Source of the DNA: Nevskia sp.
GTDB lineage: Bacteria; Pseudomonadota; Gammaproteobacteria; Nevskiales; Nevskiaceae
Length of the DNA stretch: 53,761 nt
Assembly: GCA_031291075.1 (NCBI GenBank)
Contig: JARLJS010000190.1
Span: forward strand, 1-53,761
Direction of reading: 5' to 3'
Positions 35,624 through 43,760 of this stretch are shown here, piece after piece. The notes beneath the pieces are model-generated. The model was not told the origin of the DNA, did no database searches, and worked only from the letters and a program-made list of their open reading frames with translations. The translations under genes were made by a program, and so were the position numbers. Numbering within the stretch: position 1 is the stretch's first letter; each line of letters opens with the position of its first letter.

Positions 35624-37180
35624 ATGGCAGATTTGGTTCTTGTGCACGACCCGGTTACGTCAACTGGGAAGCCACGCGTCGTGTTCATTCATGGTTTAGA
35701 TGGCGACATCAAAAAGACTTGGATGGCCGACCCTAAGGATGCCAGCACACTCTGGCCCCGATGGGTTGGTGAGGATACCGGTTGCCCCGTGTGGCTACTG
35801 GGCTACGGCGCAGCTATGTCAGCCTGGAAAGCAGATGCCATGGCCTTGCCACGACAAGCCATAGCAGTTATCGAGCGTCTGAGCAATGAACCGAAGCTCA
35901 TGGATGGTCCGCTAGTGCTGGTTGGTCATAGCCTTGGTGGTCTGGTCATCAAGACTGCTTTGCAGCGGGGTATGCACGGGCTCGCCGAGCGGCACAAAGA
36001 AGTTGCCCGGAATATCCGGGGCATTGCGTTCGTAGGGACACCCCACTTTGGCTCAAAACTAGCCAATATTGCGGCGTGGACTCACCTTATGCGAGCTAAC
36101 CCGCAAGTGAGTGACCTGTGCCTGGAGAATGCGCATTTGGAAGTGTTGAATCAGTGCTTCCTTGCGCAGTGCAAAGATCTCGGCTTCAAGACGCGCGTCT
36201 TTACCGAGACGCAACCCCTCCGGCTGCCTTGGTGGCTTGGAGGCCGCTGGTTACCAGGAGTGACTATCGTCTCGCCGTCAAGCTCGGAAGCTCACATCCC
36301 GGGAGAAGTCGGTATACCGATAGAGGCGGACCACATCTCCATTTGCAAGCCGAAAGACCGTCTCGCTGCAATCCATCGCTCACTTGTCAGCTTTATCCAA
36401 GATGTAGAAACTGCCGCGGGGCAGCCGCCGAGCACGACTGTTTCACCAACGGCTTCTTTGGCATCGGAAAGCTTCGATGCGTTATCTCCTAAGGACAGAC
36501 CCAGCACCGCGGTTAGCTTGGCGTTCTCGACTTTTGGCGTGAGCCTTGATGGCGCCACCGATATGCCCGTGTGCGCAACCGTCTGTCTGGTTACTGACGC
36601 GCCAGGCCAGTTGAGGCGTCACGTTGAACAAATTCGAGCGGCGATTCAAGGTGACCCACTGGTCAACCCTGCGGCGAAGAAGCTTGCCGGCCATGCTCCT
36701 CTGAGCGAGCTTGCTTGGAGCCCCGGAACGCGGGCGGTAACTTTTCGCGAGCTGGCCGTTATATCCTTCTCTGCCTACTTGTACTACTGCTCAAAAGAAG
36801 CGTTCGACCGGCTGACTCGTGAAGAGAGGCTGGACAGATTCTTTGTCGTGCCTTTGGTTCACCGCCTGAGCAAGAAGGGCGAACACTTCGAGCAGGTACA
36901 TACGCGGCTCGCTGACATGCCGCAGTATTTAAAGCAAGCAGCCAGCAGCGTAGAACGGCTATACAATAGAACACCGCGGATTCCGAAATCAGGGGCAAGT
37001 AAAAACTCCGTGCTTGAGGAGCTGGCTTCCCTCATAGCGGCGGCGTCTTGTCGGCACCTCGCGAATCTCTCCGATGGGGAGGCTTTAGAGCTGTTTGACG
37101 GTCTTCGGACTCGTATTAGGTACGCAGAGAACATAGCGACCGGTGAGAAGCACAAGCGAGATGTTAACCCACTTCCTTAA
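35624..37180 (+). CDS. SERAC1-like alpha/beta hydrolase with unknown C-terminal region
   Basis: A 518-residue protein. The N-terminal 260 residues form a serine alpha/beta hydrolase: oxyanion segment VVFIHGLDGD (19-28), TLWPRW, nucleophile elbow GHSLGG with Ser103, FVGTPHFGSKLA and EADHISICKP with the likely catalytic His, a pattern seen in SERAC1-like lipases. Residues about 320-518 match nothing I recognise and have no transmembrane helix. Codon use is clearly less G+C-biased than in neighbouring genes, indicating acquisition. The ATG at 35624 is chosen (GGAGG upstream); a GTG at 35555 is possible. Its stop overlaps by four bases the stop of the convergent retron-type RT. A lipase effector in phage defence is one possibility, inferred only from context. 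Confidence 0.82.
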   Translation: MADLVLVHDPVTSTGKPRVVFIHGLDGDIKKTWMADPKDASTLWPRWVGEDTGCPVWLLGYGAAMSAWKADAMALPRQAIAVIERLSNEPKLMDGPLVLVGHSLGGLVIKTALQRGMHGLAERHKEVARNIRGIAFVGTPHFGSKLANIAAWTHLMRANPQVSDLCLENAHLEVLNQCFLAQCKDLGFKTRVFTETQPLRLPWWLGGRWLPGVTIVSPSSSEAHIPGEVGIPIEADHISICKPKDRLAAIHRSLVSFIQDVETAAGQPPSTTVSPTASLASESFDALSPKDRPSTAVSLAFSTFGVSLDGATDMPVCATVCLVTDAPGQLRRHVEQIRAAIQGDPLVNPAAKKLAGHAPLSELAWSPGTRAVTFRELAVISFSAYLYYCSKEAFDRLTREERLDRFFVVPLVHRLSKKGEHFEQVHTRLADMPQYLKQAASSVERLYNRTPRIPKSGASKNSVLEELASLIAAASCRHLANLSDGEALELFDGLRTRIRYAENIATGEKHKRDVNPLP

Positions 37181-38157
37181 TAGTCGTCGCGGTCAGGGTC
37201 TGGATCGTATGGTTCCCGGTTTGCAAGGGCGTCATTGAATATCTCTTGCCATTCTTTGACGAGTTGGGGCTCAATGGAACGAGCATATTTCAGCATCCCG
37301 CTTAGCCAAGCTTCTTGACGAATCTGTTCGCCAAAGTCGACCCCGCTAAAGTGTTCGTCAAGCCCATGCTTCTTTATGTAGTACATTGTCAGCCGTAGCT
37401 GGCGCTTCAATCTCTTTGGCAGCCTGGGGCGGCTTTGGTCTGCCACAGTGAGGCCAGTGACAAACTGGCAGCGGCCTCTGTATTGCCGAAAGCATCGGTC
37501 GTCACGAAGTTTGAATTCGTGGCTCTCAAGGATTTCACGTACCGCTTCGTCGTCAGGCACGTCCTGGCCTGAAAACGTAATGTCATCCGCATAGCGGGTA
37601 TAGACGCAGTCCTTCGATCGGGCCAAACGAAGGAACGCTTGGTCCATGCCATGGCAGACTAAATTAGCTATGGTTGGGCTGCAGCGCGTGCCCTGCCTAA
37701 GGCGGCCGTCAATGGTGCAGGCTTTGGCCAATAGGTTGGCTAGCTGCACCTTACTCCCATCCGCGATGAACGCGTCGACTACGCGCTTGGTACAGATGGC
37801 GTCGAAGAAACCCTTAATGTCCGCGTGCAACAGCACCTTGGCACCAAGATGTCTCTCGGCATTCGTCCGCGTAGAACGCCTTTTCAGGAATCCTTGGACA
37901 TGGTCGCCGAAGACAGTGCTGTTGGTGACAATCATCGACATTGACCTATGAAAGGCCGCTAGTCTTTGCTCGCGGGCGTCAAACACTACGCGATACTCGC
38001 CCTTGCGTCGCTTGCCGCGCTTTGGAAGCTTCAGCGCCCTGTAATAACTCTTCTGGTCCTGGCTCGCGGCATATGCCTCGATGAAATCACGCTCTACGCC
38101 GCACGCTCGTGCAACGTCACCTAACGACTTCAAGTCTCGCAGTTTGGCTGTTGTCAT
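37177..38157 (-). CDS. Retron-type reverse transcriptase
   Basis: A 326-residue RT. Motif A is ADIKGFFDA with Asp113, motif B-like LRQGTRCSPTIANL (153-166), catalytic YADD at 189-192 and, diagnostic for retron RTs, NAERH (NAxxH, residues 99-103) and VTG (233-235). The acidic tail ends DPDPDRDDY. There is no maturase or endonuclease domain, so it is not a group II intron protein. Retron RTs make a branched RNA-DNA (msDNA) from a cognate RNA and act with a toxic effector in phage defence. The neighbour is an alpha/beta hydrolase in convergent orientation. Base composition is lower in G+C than the chromosome around. Retron class is well supported; the system type is not. Confidence 0.85.
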   Translation of the reverse strand: MTTAKLRDLKSLGDVARACGVERDFIEAYAASQDQKSYYRALKLPKRGKRRKGEYRVVFDAREQRLAAFHRSMSMIVTNSTVFGDHVQGFLKRRSTRTNAERHLGAKVLLHADIKGFFDAICTKRVVDAFIADGSKVQLANLLAKACTIDGRLRQGTRCSPTIANLVCHGMDQAFLRLARSKDCVYTRYADDITFSGQDVPDDEAVREILESHEFKLRDDRCFRQYRGRCQFVTGLTVADQSRPRLPKRLKRQLRLTMYYIKKHGLDEHFSGVDFGEQIRQEAWLSGMLKYARSIEPQLVKEWQEIFNDALANREPYDPDPDRDDY

Positions 38158-38188
38158 CGAAGGGGGGCAACGGCGAGATGGAAAATGT

Positions 38189-38351
38189 CAGGTCTTAATG
38201 TTCGGGCTCGAACTCAAGCCCACGGAAACCTTCCGCGACCGTTCATCGCGCCGCTGCCCCACGTAAGCGTAGCAGACCGCAAGAAGGGCGGTGCGACTCT
38301 TACGGGTTTTGGCGCTTCGCATGTCGGGCGCTCGGGCCCTGCCTTAACCTG
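38189..38351 (-). ncRNA. Candidate retron msr-msd RNA upstream of the RT
   Basis: The 163-base region, ending 31 bases before the RT start, is bounded by CAGGTTAA (38351 to 38344) and TTA-ag-ACCTG (38198 to 38189), an 8-bp pairing with a 2-base bulge that could be a1/a2. Inside on the RT strand are CGTAAG...CTTACG (38304-38262) enclosing ACCGC-GCGGT, a 7-bp hairpin at 38237-38221 and GGGCT...AGCCC at 38221-38204. Position and architecture suit a retron RNA, but the long hairpin comes first, unlike the usual msr-then-msd order, and the branching G was not identified. Tentative. Confidence 0.3.
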
Positions 38352-38490
38352 CAGATGCACCCCTATCCACCGGCGGCGCCGCGATACCGCCGAAGCACTC
38401 CTCCACGCGCTCGCGAAGGCGATGGTGGTGCGGTCCCTCAGGCGCGGGCCGATGGCCTTCCGCTGGTCGCCGCGAGGTCGCGCTAGTCCG

Positions 38491-38620
38491 CCCCGGGATA
38501 GTGCGTATGGCCCACCACCCTCTGCACGTCGAGCTTGCGCCAGTCGAAGTCGGGGACGTCCTTGGCCTTGCGTCCGAGAAATGCACCGTTCGGCTGACAA
38601 TATCTCGTCCTTCGACGGCA
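38491..38620 (-). pseudogene. Possible 3' remnant of an unknown gene
   Basis: A frame ending in TAG at about 38491 encodes NGAFLGRKAKDVPDFDWRKL followed by DVQRVVGHTHYPGAD. It looks protein-like in codon choice, but no start or complete domain exists, because dienelactone hydrolase ends directly upstream. GHTH recalls metallophosphoesterase ends, which is weak. The rest of the gap 38352-38637 holds overlapping high-G+C open frames with no recognisable content. It may mark chromosomal sequence disrupted at the right edge of the island. Confidence 0.2.
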
Positions 38621-38637
38621 CCCGGCCCGAACCCGCG

Positions 38638-39516
38638 CTAAGCCACCCCGTGCGCCTTGAACCAGGCCAGCATCCGCGCCCAGCCGTCCTTGGCCTCGGT
38701 CTCGCGATAGCTCGGCCGGTAGTCGGCGTTGAAGCCGTGCGGCGCGTCGGGATAGACCTGGATGGTGCTTTTGCCGTCGCCGGCGGCGGTGAGCGCGTCG
38801 CGCATCTTCTGCACGTCGTCCTGGCTGATGCCCTGGTCCTGGCCGCCGTACAGGCCGAGCACGCGGCCCTTGATGTTGCCGGCCACCTCGATGGCGGTCT
38901 GGCTGCCTTGCGGGGCCTTGGCCAGCGGGCCGTACCAGGCCACGCCGGCCTTCACGCTCGGAGTGGCGGCGGTGTACATCCAGGTCTGCCGCCCGCCCCA
39001 GCAGAAGCCGGTGACTGCGAGCTTGTGGGTGTCCGCCTTTTCCGAGGCGGCGAATTTCACGGCGGCGTCGAGATCGCTCCTGACCTGGGTGTCGCTGGCC
39101 TTGGAGACGATGGTGGACATCAGCTCCTTGATGTCGGCGACCTTGGTGGCGTCGCCGTAGCGGGCGTAGAGGTCGCCGGCGATGGCGTAGTAGCCCTGCT
39201 TGGCCAGCCGCCGGCACAGGTCCTGGATGTGCTCGTGCACGCCGAAGATCTCGTGGATCACCAGCACCACCGGTGCGTGCTTCTGGCCGGCCGGGCAGGC
39301 GCGGTAGGCCGGCATCGCGCCGTCGCTTACGGGCACCTTGACCTCGCCCGCGGTGAGGCCCTCGCTGTCGGTGGTGATCACCGTCTGCGCCATCACCGGC
39401 TGCACCGCCAGGGCGAAGCCGGCGCCCAGGCTGGTGACGACGAAGGCGCGGCGCGTGAGGTGCGCGTTCGGCTGCAGGCTGCGGGACTGCGATAGGCCGA
39501 GGTCGGATTCGTGCAT
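38638..39516 (-). CDS. Exported dienelactone hydrolase-family protein
   Basis: A 292-residue alpha/beta hydrolase of the dienelactone hydrolase (carboxymethylenebutenolidase) family. A twin-arginine-like signal (LTRRAFVVTSLGAGFALA, residues 20-37) suggests Tat export. Glu89 in IHEIFG, nucleophile Cys172 in GFCWGG, an Asp in GGQD and His in APHGFN complete the family catalytic set. It should open lactones or cleave esters, perhaps in aromatic compound breakdown; no pathway partners adjoin. The ATG at 39516 has AGGGAG upstream. The 280-base divergent gap to the acyltransferase gene holds no other gene. Confidence 0.88.
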   Translation of the reverse strand: MHESDLGLSQSRSLQPNAHLTRRAFVVTSLGAGFALAVQPVMAQTVITTDSEGLTAGEVKVPVSDGAMPAYRACPAGQKHAPVVLVIHEIFGVHEHIQDLCRRLAKQGYYAIAGDLYARYGDATKVADIKELMSTIVSKASDTQVRSDLDAAVKFAASEKADTHKLAVTGFCWGGRQTWMYTAATPSVKAGVAWYGPLAKAPQGSQTAIEVAGNIKGRVLGLYGGQDQGISQDDVQKMRDALTAAGDGKSTIQVYPDAPHGFNADYRPSYRETEAKDGWARMLAWFKAHGVA

Positions 39517-39796
39517 GGTGTGTCTCCCTGGTGCGGCTGCCGGGTCAATGCGCTGGATGGAACCTGCTCCGAACGCAAAGTATGTACCAGATGGCGGTTG
39601 CCGGATTTTTTTCGCGGCTACGAACATTGATCGGAACTTGTTGCGGAAAGTTCATGTCGAGTTCATAGGCCAGGGAGATACTGGGATCACAGTTTCTTGC
39701 CGGCGTTTCGCGCACAATCGGCCGGGGCGGTCGTGTCCGGGCGAACCGGCTCGATCCTTGCGGAACACAACTACTTGTACGCGAAGGGTGCCTGTG

Positions 39797-41242
39797 ATGA
39801 CGACTTCGACGACGTTCGAGCCGGTCAACGCCGTAGACCGCGCTTGGCTGGACATGGACGAGCCGCACAACCCGATGGTGATCAGCGCCGTCTTCCAGCT
39901 CGAAGGGCCGGTGGACGCGGCCAACCTGCAGAAGGTGATGGTGGAGCGCCTGCTGCGCTATCCGCGCTTCGGCCAGCGCATCGACTACAACCGCCGCCAG
40001 CCGGTATGGGTCAACGACCCCGAGCTGGACTTCCGCTACCACGTGCATGTGCGCCGGCTGCCGGACGGCGCGCCGGAACGCGAGCTGCGCAAGGCGATCT
40101 CGGCCGAGGTGTCGCGTGAGCTGGACAGCTGCAGGCCGCTGTGGCGGCTGTTCCTGTTCCCGCGCAGCGACGGCCCGGTCACCGTCCTGTTCCGCGCCCA
40201 CCATGCCCTGGCGGACGGCCTCGCCCTGGTCACGCTGCTGATCGACAGCACCGACGCCGGCTTCCGCCGCGCGCCCGAGCTGCCGCTGCGCCCGGCCGCG
40301 AAGCCGTCCCGGCCGGGTCCCCTGGGCGGCATCATCGACCGGCTCGAGTCGGTCAACGACGGCCTGCTGAGCCTGTCGGCCATGCTCGGCGCGGACGGCG
40401 ATCTGGGCCCAGTACGGCGCCAATACCAGGAAGGCCGTGCCGCGATGGCGGCAGTGCGGCGCGTGCTGGCCCTGCCGGACGACAACCCGCCGGCGCTGCG
40501 CAAGCCGCTGTCGGGCCGCCGCGGCGTGGCCTGGACCGGCGAGCTCCCGCTGGAGCCGATCCGGCGCCAGGCGCGCCTGCTCCACGTGCGTGTCAACGAC
40601 CTGCTGATGGCCGCGCTGGCCGGCGCCTTCGGCCGTCAGCTCCAGCACGGCAGCGCCAGCCTGGCGCCGGAGCAGGGCCTGCGCATCTCGGTGCCGGTGA
40701 ACCTGCGCACCGGCAAGGGGCGGGACCTGGGCAACCGTTTCGGCCTGGTGCTGCTCGACCTGCCGGTGGGCGAAGCCGATCCCTGGCAGCGGCTGAACAC
40801 GGTGGCCCAGCGCATGTCGGTGCTGAAGGAGTCCGGCGAGGCGCGCGCCATCATGCTCGGGCTGGCCGCGGCGGGCCGGCTGCCGATGCCGCTGGAGCGC
40901 AGGCTGGTCAACCTGATCGGCTCCCGCTCGGTGGCGGTGGTGTCCAGTCTGCCCGGGCCCAAGCGCCACGTGCGCATCGCCGGGGCACGCATGCGCGACC
41001 TGGTGTTCTGGCCACCGCAGTCCGGGGGTATCGGCCTGGGCCTGAGCTTCTTCAGCTACGCCGGCCAGCTCAGTTTCGGCGTGTCGGCCGACCTTGCCCT
41101 GCTGCCCAATCCCCGCGGCCTGCTGGACGCGTTCGAGATGGAGCTGGAGCGGCTGCTCCAACTCAAGCGTCCGGCGGCGACCAGCAGCACGGTCCAGGCC
41201 GGAGCGGAGGCGCCGCAGCGGATGCCGCTGCCGGAAATCTGA
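39797..41242 (+). CDS. Wax ester synthase/diacylglycerol acyltransferase (WS/DGAT)
   Basis: A 481-residue bifunctional acyltransferase that makes wax esters and triacylglycerol from acyl-CoA, for lipid storage. The active-site HHALADG (HHxxxDG) is at residues 135-141; the N-terminal VDRAWLDMDEP, the RPLWRLFLF block and the C-terminal VSSLPGPKRHVRIAGARM (PLPG-like) are typical. ATG at 39797; a GTG sits one codon earlier. Such genes are common in oil-degrading gammaproteobacteria and actinobacteria. It is followed by a Panacea-domain gene about 97 bases downstream. Confidence 0.92.
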   Translation: MTTSTTFEPVNAVDRAWLDMDEPHNPMVISAVFQLEGPVDAANLQKVMVERLLRYPRFGQRIDYNRRQPVWVNDPELDFRYHVHVRRLPDGAPERELRKAISAEVSRELDSCRPLWRLFLFPRSDGPVTVLFRAHHALADGLALVTLLIDSTDAGFRRAPELPLRPAAKPSRPGPLGGIIDRLESVNDGLLSLSAMLGADGDLGPVRRQYQEGRAAMAAVRRVLALPDDNPPALRKPLSGRRGVAWTGELPLEPIRRQARLLHVRVNDLLMAALAGAFGRQLQHGSASLAPEQGLRISVPVNLRTGKGRDLGNRFGLVLLDLPVGEADPWQRLNTVAQRMSVLKESGEARAIMLGLAAAGRLPMPLERRLVNLIGSRSVAVVSSLPGPKRHVRIAGARMRDLVFWPPQSGGIGLGLSFFSYAGQLSFGVSADLALLPNPRGLLDAFEMELERLLQLKRPAATSSTVQAGAEAPQRMPLPEI

Positions 41243-41339
41243 CCCGCAGCGCCGGCTGTCCGGCGGTTGGCGGCGCCGGGGGTTTGCCGCGGCCGTCTGG
41301 CGTAAGCTTCTTCCCTATTGCTGTCCGAGGGGTTCACCG

Positions 41340-41927
41340 ATGCTGCGCACCGTGGCGATCGCGAACTATTTTATCGACCGCAGCCTGGAGCCGCCGGGGC
41401 GGGCGCTTTATGCCTCGTCCCTCACTGCGCTGCTGTACTTCGCCCACGGCTGGTGGCTGGGGGCGAACAACCAGCCGCTGCTGGACGCGCGTTTCGTCGC
41501 CGGCACCGACGGTCCGGAGATCCCGCGGCTGAACCGCATGCTGCGGATGTTCGATACCAACCCGGTGAACAAGCGTCTGACCCTGTTCCTCGACGCGGCC
41601 GCGGGCAACGGCAAGTCGGCCTGGACCACCCCGGCGCTGGAAGGCGCCGACCCGGCCGCGCCGGTGCTGGACCAGGTGTGGAAGGCGCTGGGCGGCGAAA
41701 GCGTCTACCTGCTGCACGACCTGCTGACCCAGCCCTACACGCCCTGGGCCGCGATCTGGCACGGCTCCAGCTCCAGCCGCAAGCCGAACGAGGTAGTGGA
41801 GGTGGACGACGAACGCATCCGCCGCTGGTTCGTGGCACGCCGCGAGGGCGGTACTTCGCCGCTGGACGCGGTGCTGGCGGCGATCAAGAACAAGCCGCTC
41901 TCGCGGGCGGGCGGAGACCTCGTCTAG
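41340..41927 (+). CDS. Panacea-domain (DUF4065-like) protein
   Basis: A 195-residue protein with the Panacea/DUF4065 pattern: VAIANYFIDRS, LTALLYFAHGWWLGANNQPLL, GPEIPRL, and LDQVWKALGGESVYLLHDLL followed by PWAAIW. Panacea domains occur in antitoxins (such as SocA) paired with varied toxins and in phage-associated proteins. No toxin-like gene adjoins here: upstream is the acyltransferase and downstream a convergent AraC regulator. GAGG lies ahead of the ATG. The domain assignment is by pattern recognition and somewhat divergent; the function is open. Confidence 0.7.
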   Translation: MLRTVAIANYFIDRSLEPPGRALYASSLTALLYFAHGWWLGANNQPLLDARFVAGTDGPEIPRLNRMLRMFDTNPVNKRLTLFLDAAAGNGKSAWTTPALEGADPAAPVLDQVWKALGGESVYLLHDLLTQPYTPWAAIWHGSSSSRKPNEVVEVDDERIRRWFVARREGGTSPLDAVLAAIKNKPLSRAGGDLV

Positions 41928-41945
41928 GGCCCGTTAACGCTACTT

Positions 41946-42953
41946 CTAGCCGGTGCGCACGGTGCCGGGCGTCACGCCCTTCCAGCGCTTGAAGGCGTGG
42001 CTGAACGCCGCCGCGTCGGAATAGCCGAGTCGTTCCGCTACTTCCGCCAGCTTCATCCTGGCCGTGCCCATCAGCTCCTCGGCCAGGGTCAACAGCACTT
42101 CGTCGCGCAGGGCGCGGTAGGTGGTGCCTTCCTCCGCCAGGTGCCGCCGCAGCGTGCGCGAGGTCATGCACAGCTCGGTGGCTATCCATTCCATGTTGGC
42201 GGCGCGGCCCGGCTCGCGCACGATGATGTTGCGCACCTTGGCGGAAATGCCGGAGCGGGCCCGGCGGCGCGCCAGCAGCTTCTGGCACTCCAGCTCGCAC
42301 ATCCGCGCGGTGGCCTCATTGGCCTGCGGTAGCGGCTCGTCCAGCACGCGCGGATCAAGCACGAACACGGTGGTCTCCGTGCCGAACTCGGGCATCGAGC
42401 CGAACACCTGGCGGAAGCGCTCGGCGTACGCCGGGCGGGGGAAGGCGAACTCCATGCGTAGCGGCGGCGAGGGCCGCGGGTCGACCACCCGCTGGATCGA
42501 AAGAATGGCGGCGGCGTCAAGTTCGGTGAGGAACTGGCGCAGGTCCGCCGGAACCTTGTGATAGTCCATGCACAAGCGCGCTTCGCCGCCGCTTTCCGCG
42601 AACGTCAGCTTGCCGAACACGGCGCTCAGGTCGAGGTAGCGCAGCGCCAGCAGCAGCGCCTCGCGCAGGCTGCGGCTGCTGAACAGGGCGTAGCCCCAGA
42701 TGCCGAAATCGGTGAGCTGGTAGCGGCAGCCCACTTCCAGCGCCAAGCCCGGCACGTGCGGCAGGGCGGCGATCACGTTGCGCAGCAGCCGCATCTCCTG
42801 CTCGGTGGTAATGGTGCCTTCCGGGTCCTCGACGGCGGCGGGGCCGATGCCGGTGCCCTCCAGGCAGACTGCCGGGGATGCGCCATACTGCTGCGCCGCC
42901 TTGATCAGGTGGCGTGCTCCGGCGATACCATGGGGGATGCTCCAATCCGGCAT
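41946..42953 (-). CDS. AraC-family transcriptional regulator (OruR/arabinose-binding-domain type)
   Basis: A 335-residue DNA-binding regulator. The N-terminal ligand domain (about residues 1-210) is of the AraC-binding-like type seen with OruR, including FGIWGYALFSSRSLREALLL; the C-terminal double helix-turn-helix has MTSRTLRRHLAEEGTTYRAL and LGYSDAAAFSHAFKRWKGVT. Family members often activate an adjacent catabolic operon. It is divergent from the acetoacetate decarboxylase-like/GMC/thioesterase genes, which are its likely targets. The 106-base gap includes an A+T-rich near-dyad (AAATTATCAATAAATT) that may be the operator or promoter. Confidence 0.9.
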   Translation of the reverse strand: MPDWSIPHGIAGARHLIKAAQQYGASPAVCLEGTGIGPAAVEDPEGTITTEQEMRLLRNVIAALPHVPGLALEVGCRYQLTDFGIWGYALFSSRSLREALLLALRYLDLSAVFGKLTFAESGGEARLCMDYHKVPADLRQFLTELDAAAILSIQRVVDPRPSPPLRMEFAFPRPAYAERFRQVFGSMPEFGTETTVFVLDPRVLDEPLPQANEATARMCELECQKLLARRRARSGISAKVRNIIVREPGRAANMEWIATELCMTSRTLRRHLAEEGTTYRALRDEVLLTLAEELMGTARMKLAEVAERLGYSDAAAFSHAFKRWKGVTPGTVRTG

Positions 42954-43059
42954 ATGCTTCGACTCTGTGACCGTCCGAAATTATCAATAAATTGTCCCTG
43001 CGCGTCATCCATCGGCCGGAGTCCGGTGGACTAAGCTTTCCGTTCTTGAGCGACCCCCT

Positions 43060-43749
43060 ATGACCCAGGCCCGACCCTCCAGCGTGCGTATGGCGCCTCC
43101 GCCGTGGGAACTCCACGGCAGCGGCTACATTTTCGCCGTGCGCATGCCGCAGGCCGTACTTGATCACGGCAGCTTCCTGCCCGAGGGCTGCCCGCGCCTG
43201 GGGCGCGGCCACATGGCCTACGCCATGTTCGTGGATTATGCCGAGAGCGATGTCGGCCCCTACCACGAGCTGCTCTACATCCCCGGCCGGGTGCGCATCG
43301 GCCGGCGCCGCGACCTGTCGATCAGCCGCATCTACGTGTCGAGCTGGGCTTCGGTGCTGAACGGCGAGCACAACTGGGGCATCCCCAAGGACCGCTGCGA
43401 TTTCGATGTGCGGTACGGCGCCGACGGGATCGACCGGGTCCGGCTCACCGCGGCCGACGGCGCCGCCATCGCCGAGATGGAGCTGCGCGCGCGCGGGCCG
43501 CGCCTGCCGGCGCCGGGGCACTGGGCGCCGGCCGCCTGGCGCACCCTGTCGCAATTGCGCGACGGCCAGGTCTACACCTACACGCCGTCGGCGAGCGGTC
43601 GTGTCCGCTTCGCCAGCGTGCTGCGCTGGCGCTTCGATCCGCGTTATTTCCCCGACCTGGGGCAGGGCCGGGTGGTGGCGGCGGCCCGCATCACCGATTT
43701 CCGCATGATCTTCCCGGTGGCGGAGATCGAGCCGCTGGCGCCGTATTGA
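43060..43749 (+). CDS. Acetoacetate decarboxylase-family protein
   Basis: A 229-residue protein of the ADC-like family. APPPWELHGSGYIFAVRM at the N-terminus, VGPYHELLYIPGRV, and NWGIPKDRCDF (with the Lys in the position of the Schiff-base region) are recognisable. Relatives include true decarboxylases and many enzymes on other keto or enol substrates, so the reaction is uncertain. The stop overlaps a possible start of the GMC oxidoreductase, so the two are coupled; the divergent AraC gene probably regulates them. Confidence 0.82.
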   Translation: MTQARPSSVRMAPPPWELHGSGYIFAVRMPQAVLDHGSFLPEGCPRLGRGHMAYAMFVDYAESDVGPYHELLYIPGRVRIGRRRDLSISRIYVSSWASVLNGEHNWGIPKDRCDFDVRYGADGIDRVRLTAADGAAIAEMELRARGPRLPAPGHWAPAAWRTLSQLRDGQVYTYTPSASGRVRFASVLRWRFDPRYFPDLGQGRVVAAARITDFRMIFPVAEIEPLAPY

Positions 43750-43760
43750 GCGCGCCGGCG

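Noticed and set aside
38158-38637. Overlapping open frames of 80-135 codons upstream of the RT
   Set aside because: They occupy several frames of the same bases with no domains; only the short fragment near 38491-38620 looks protein-like, and it is listed as a possible remnant.
35343-38640. Possible att duplication marking the right end of the island
   Set aside because: I looked for a second copy of the tRNA-Gln 3' end up to the dienelactone hydrolase gene and saw none; no integrase gene is present.
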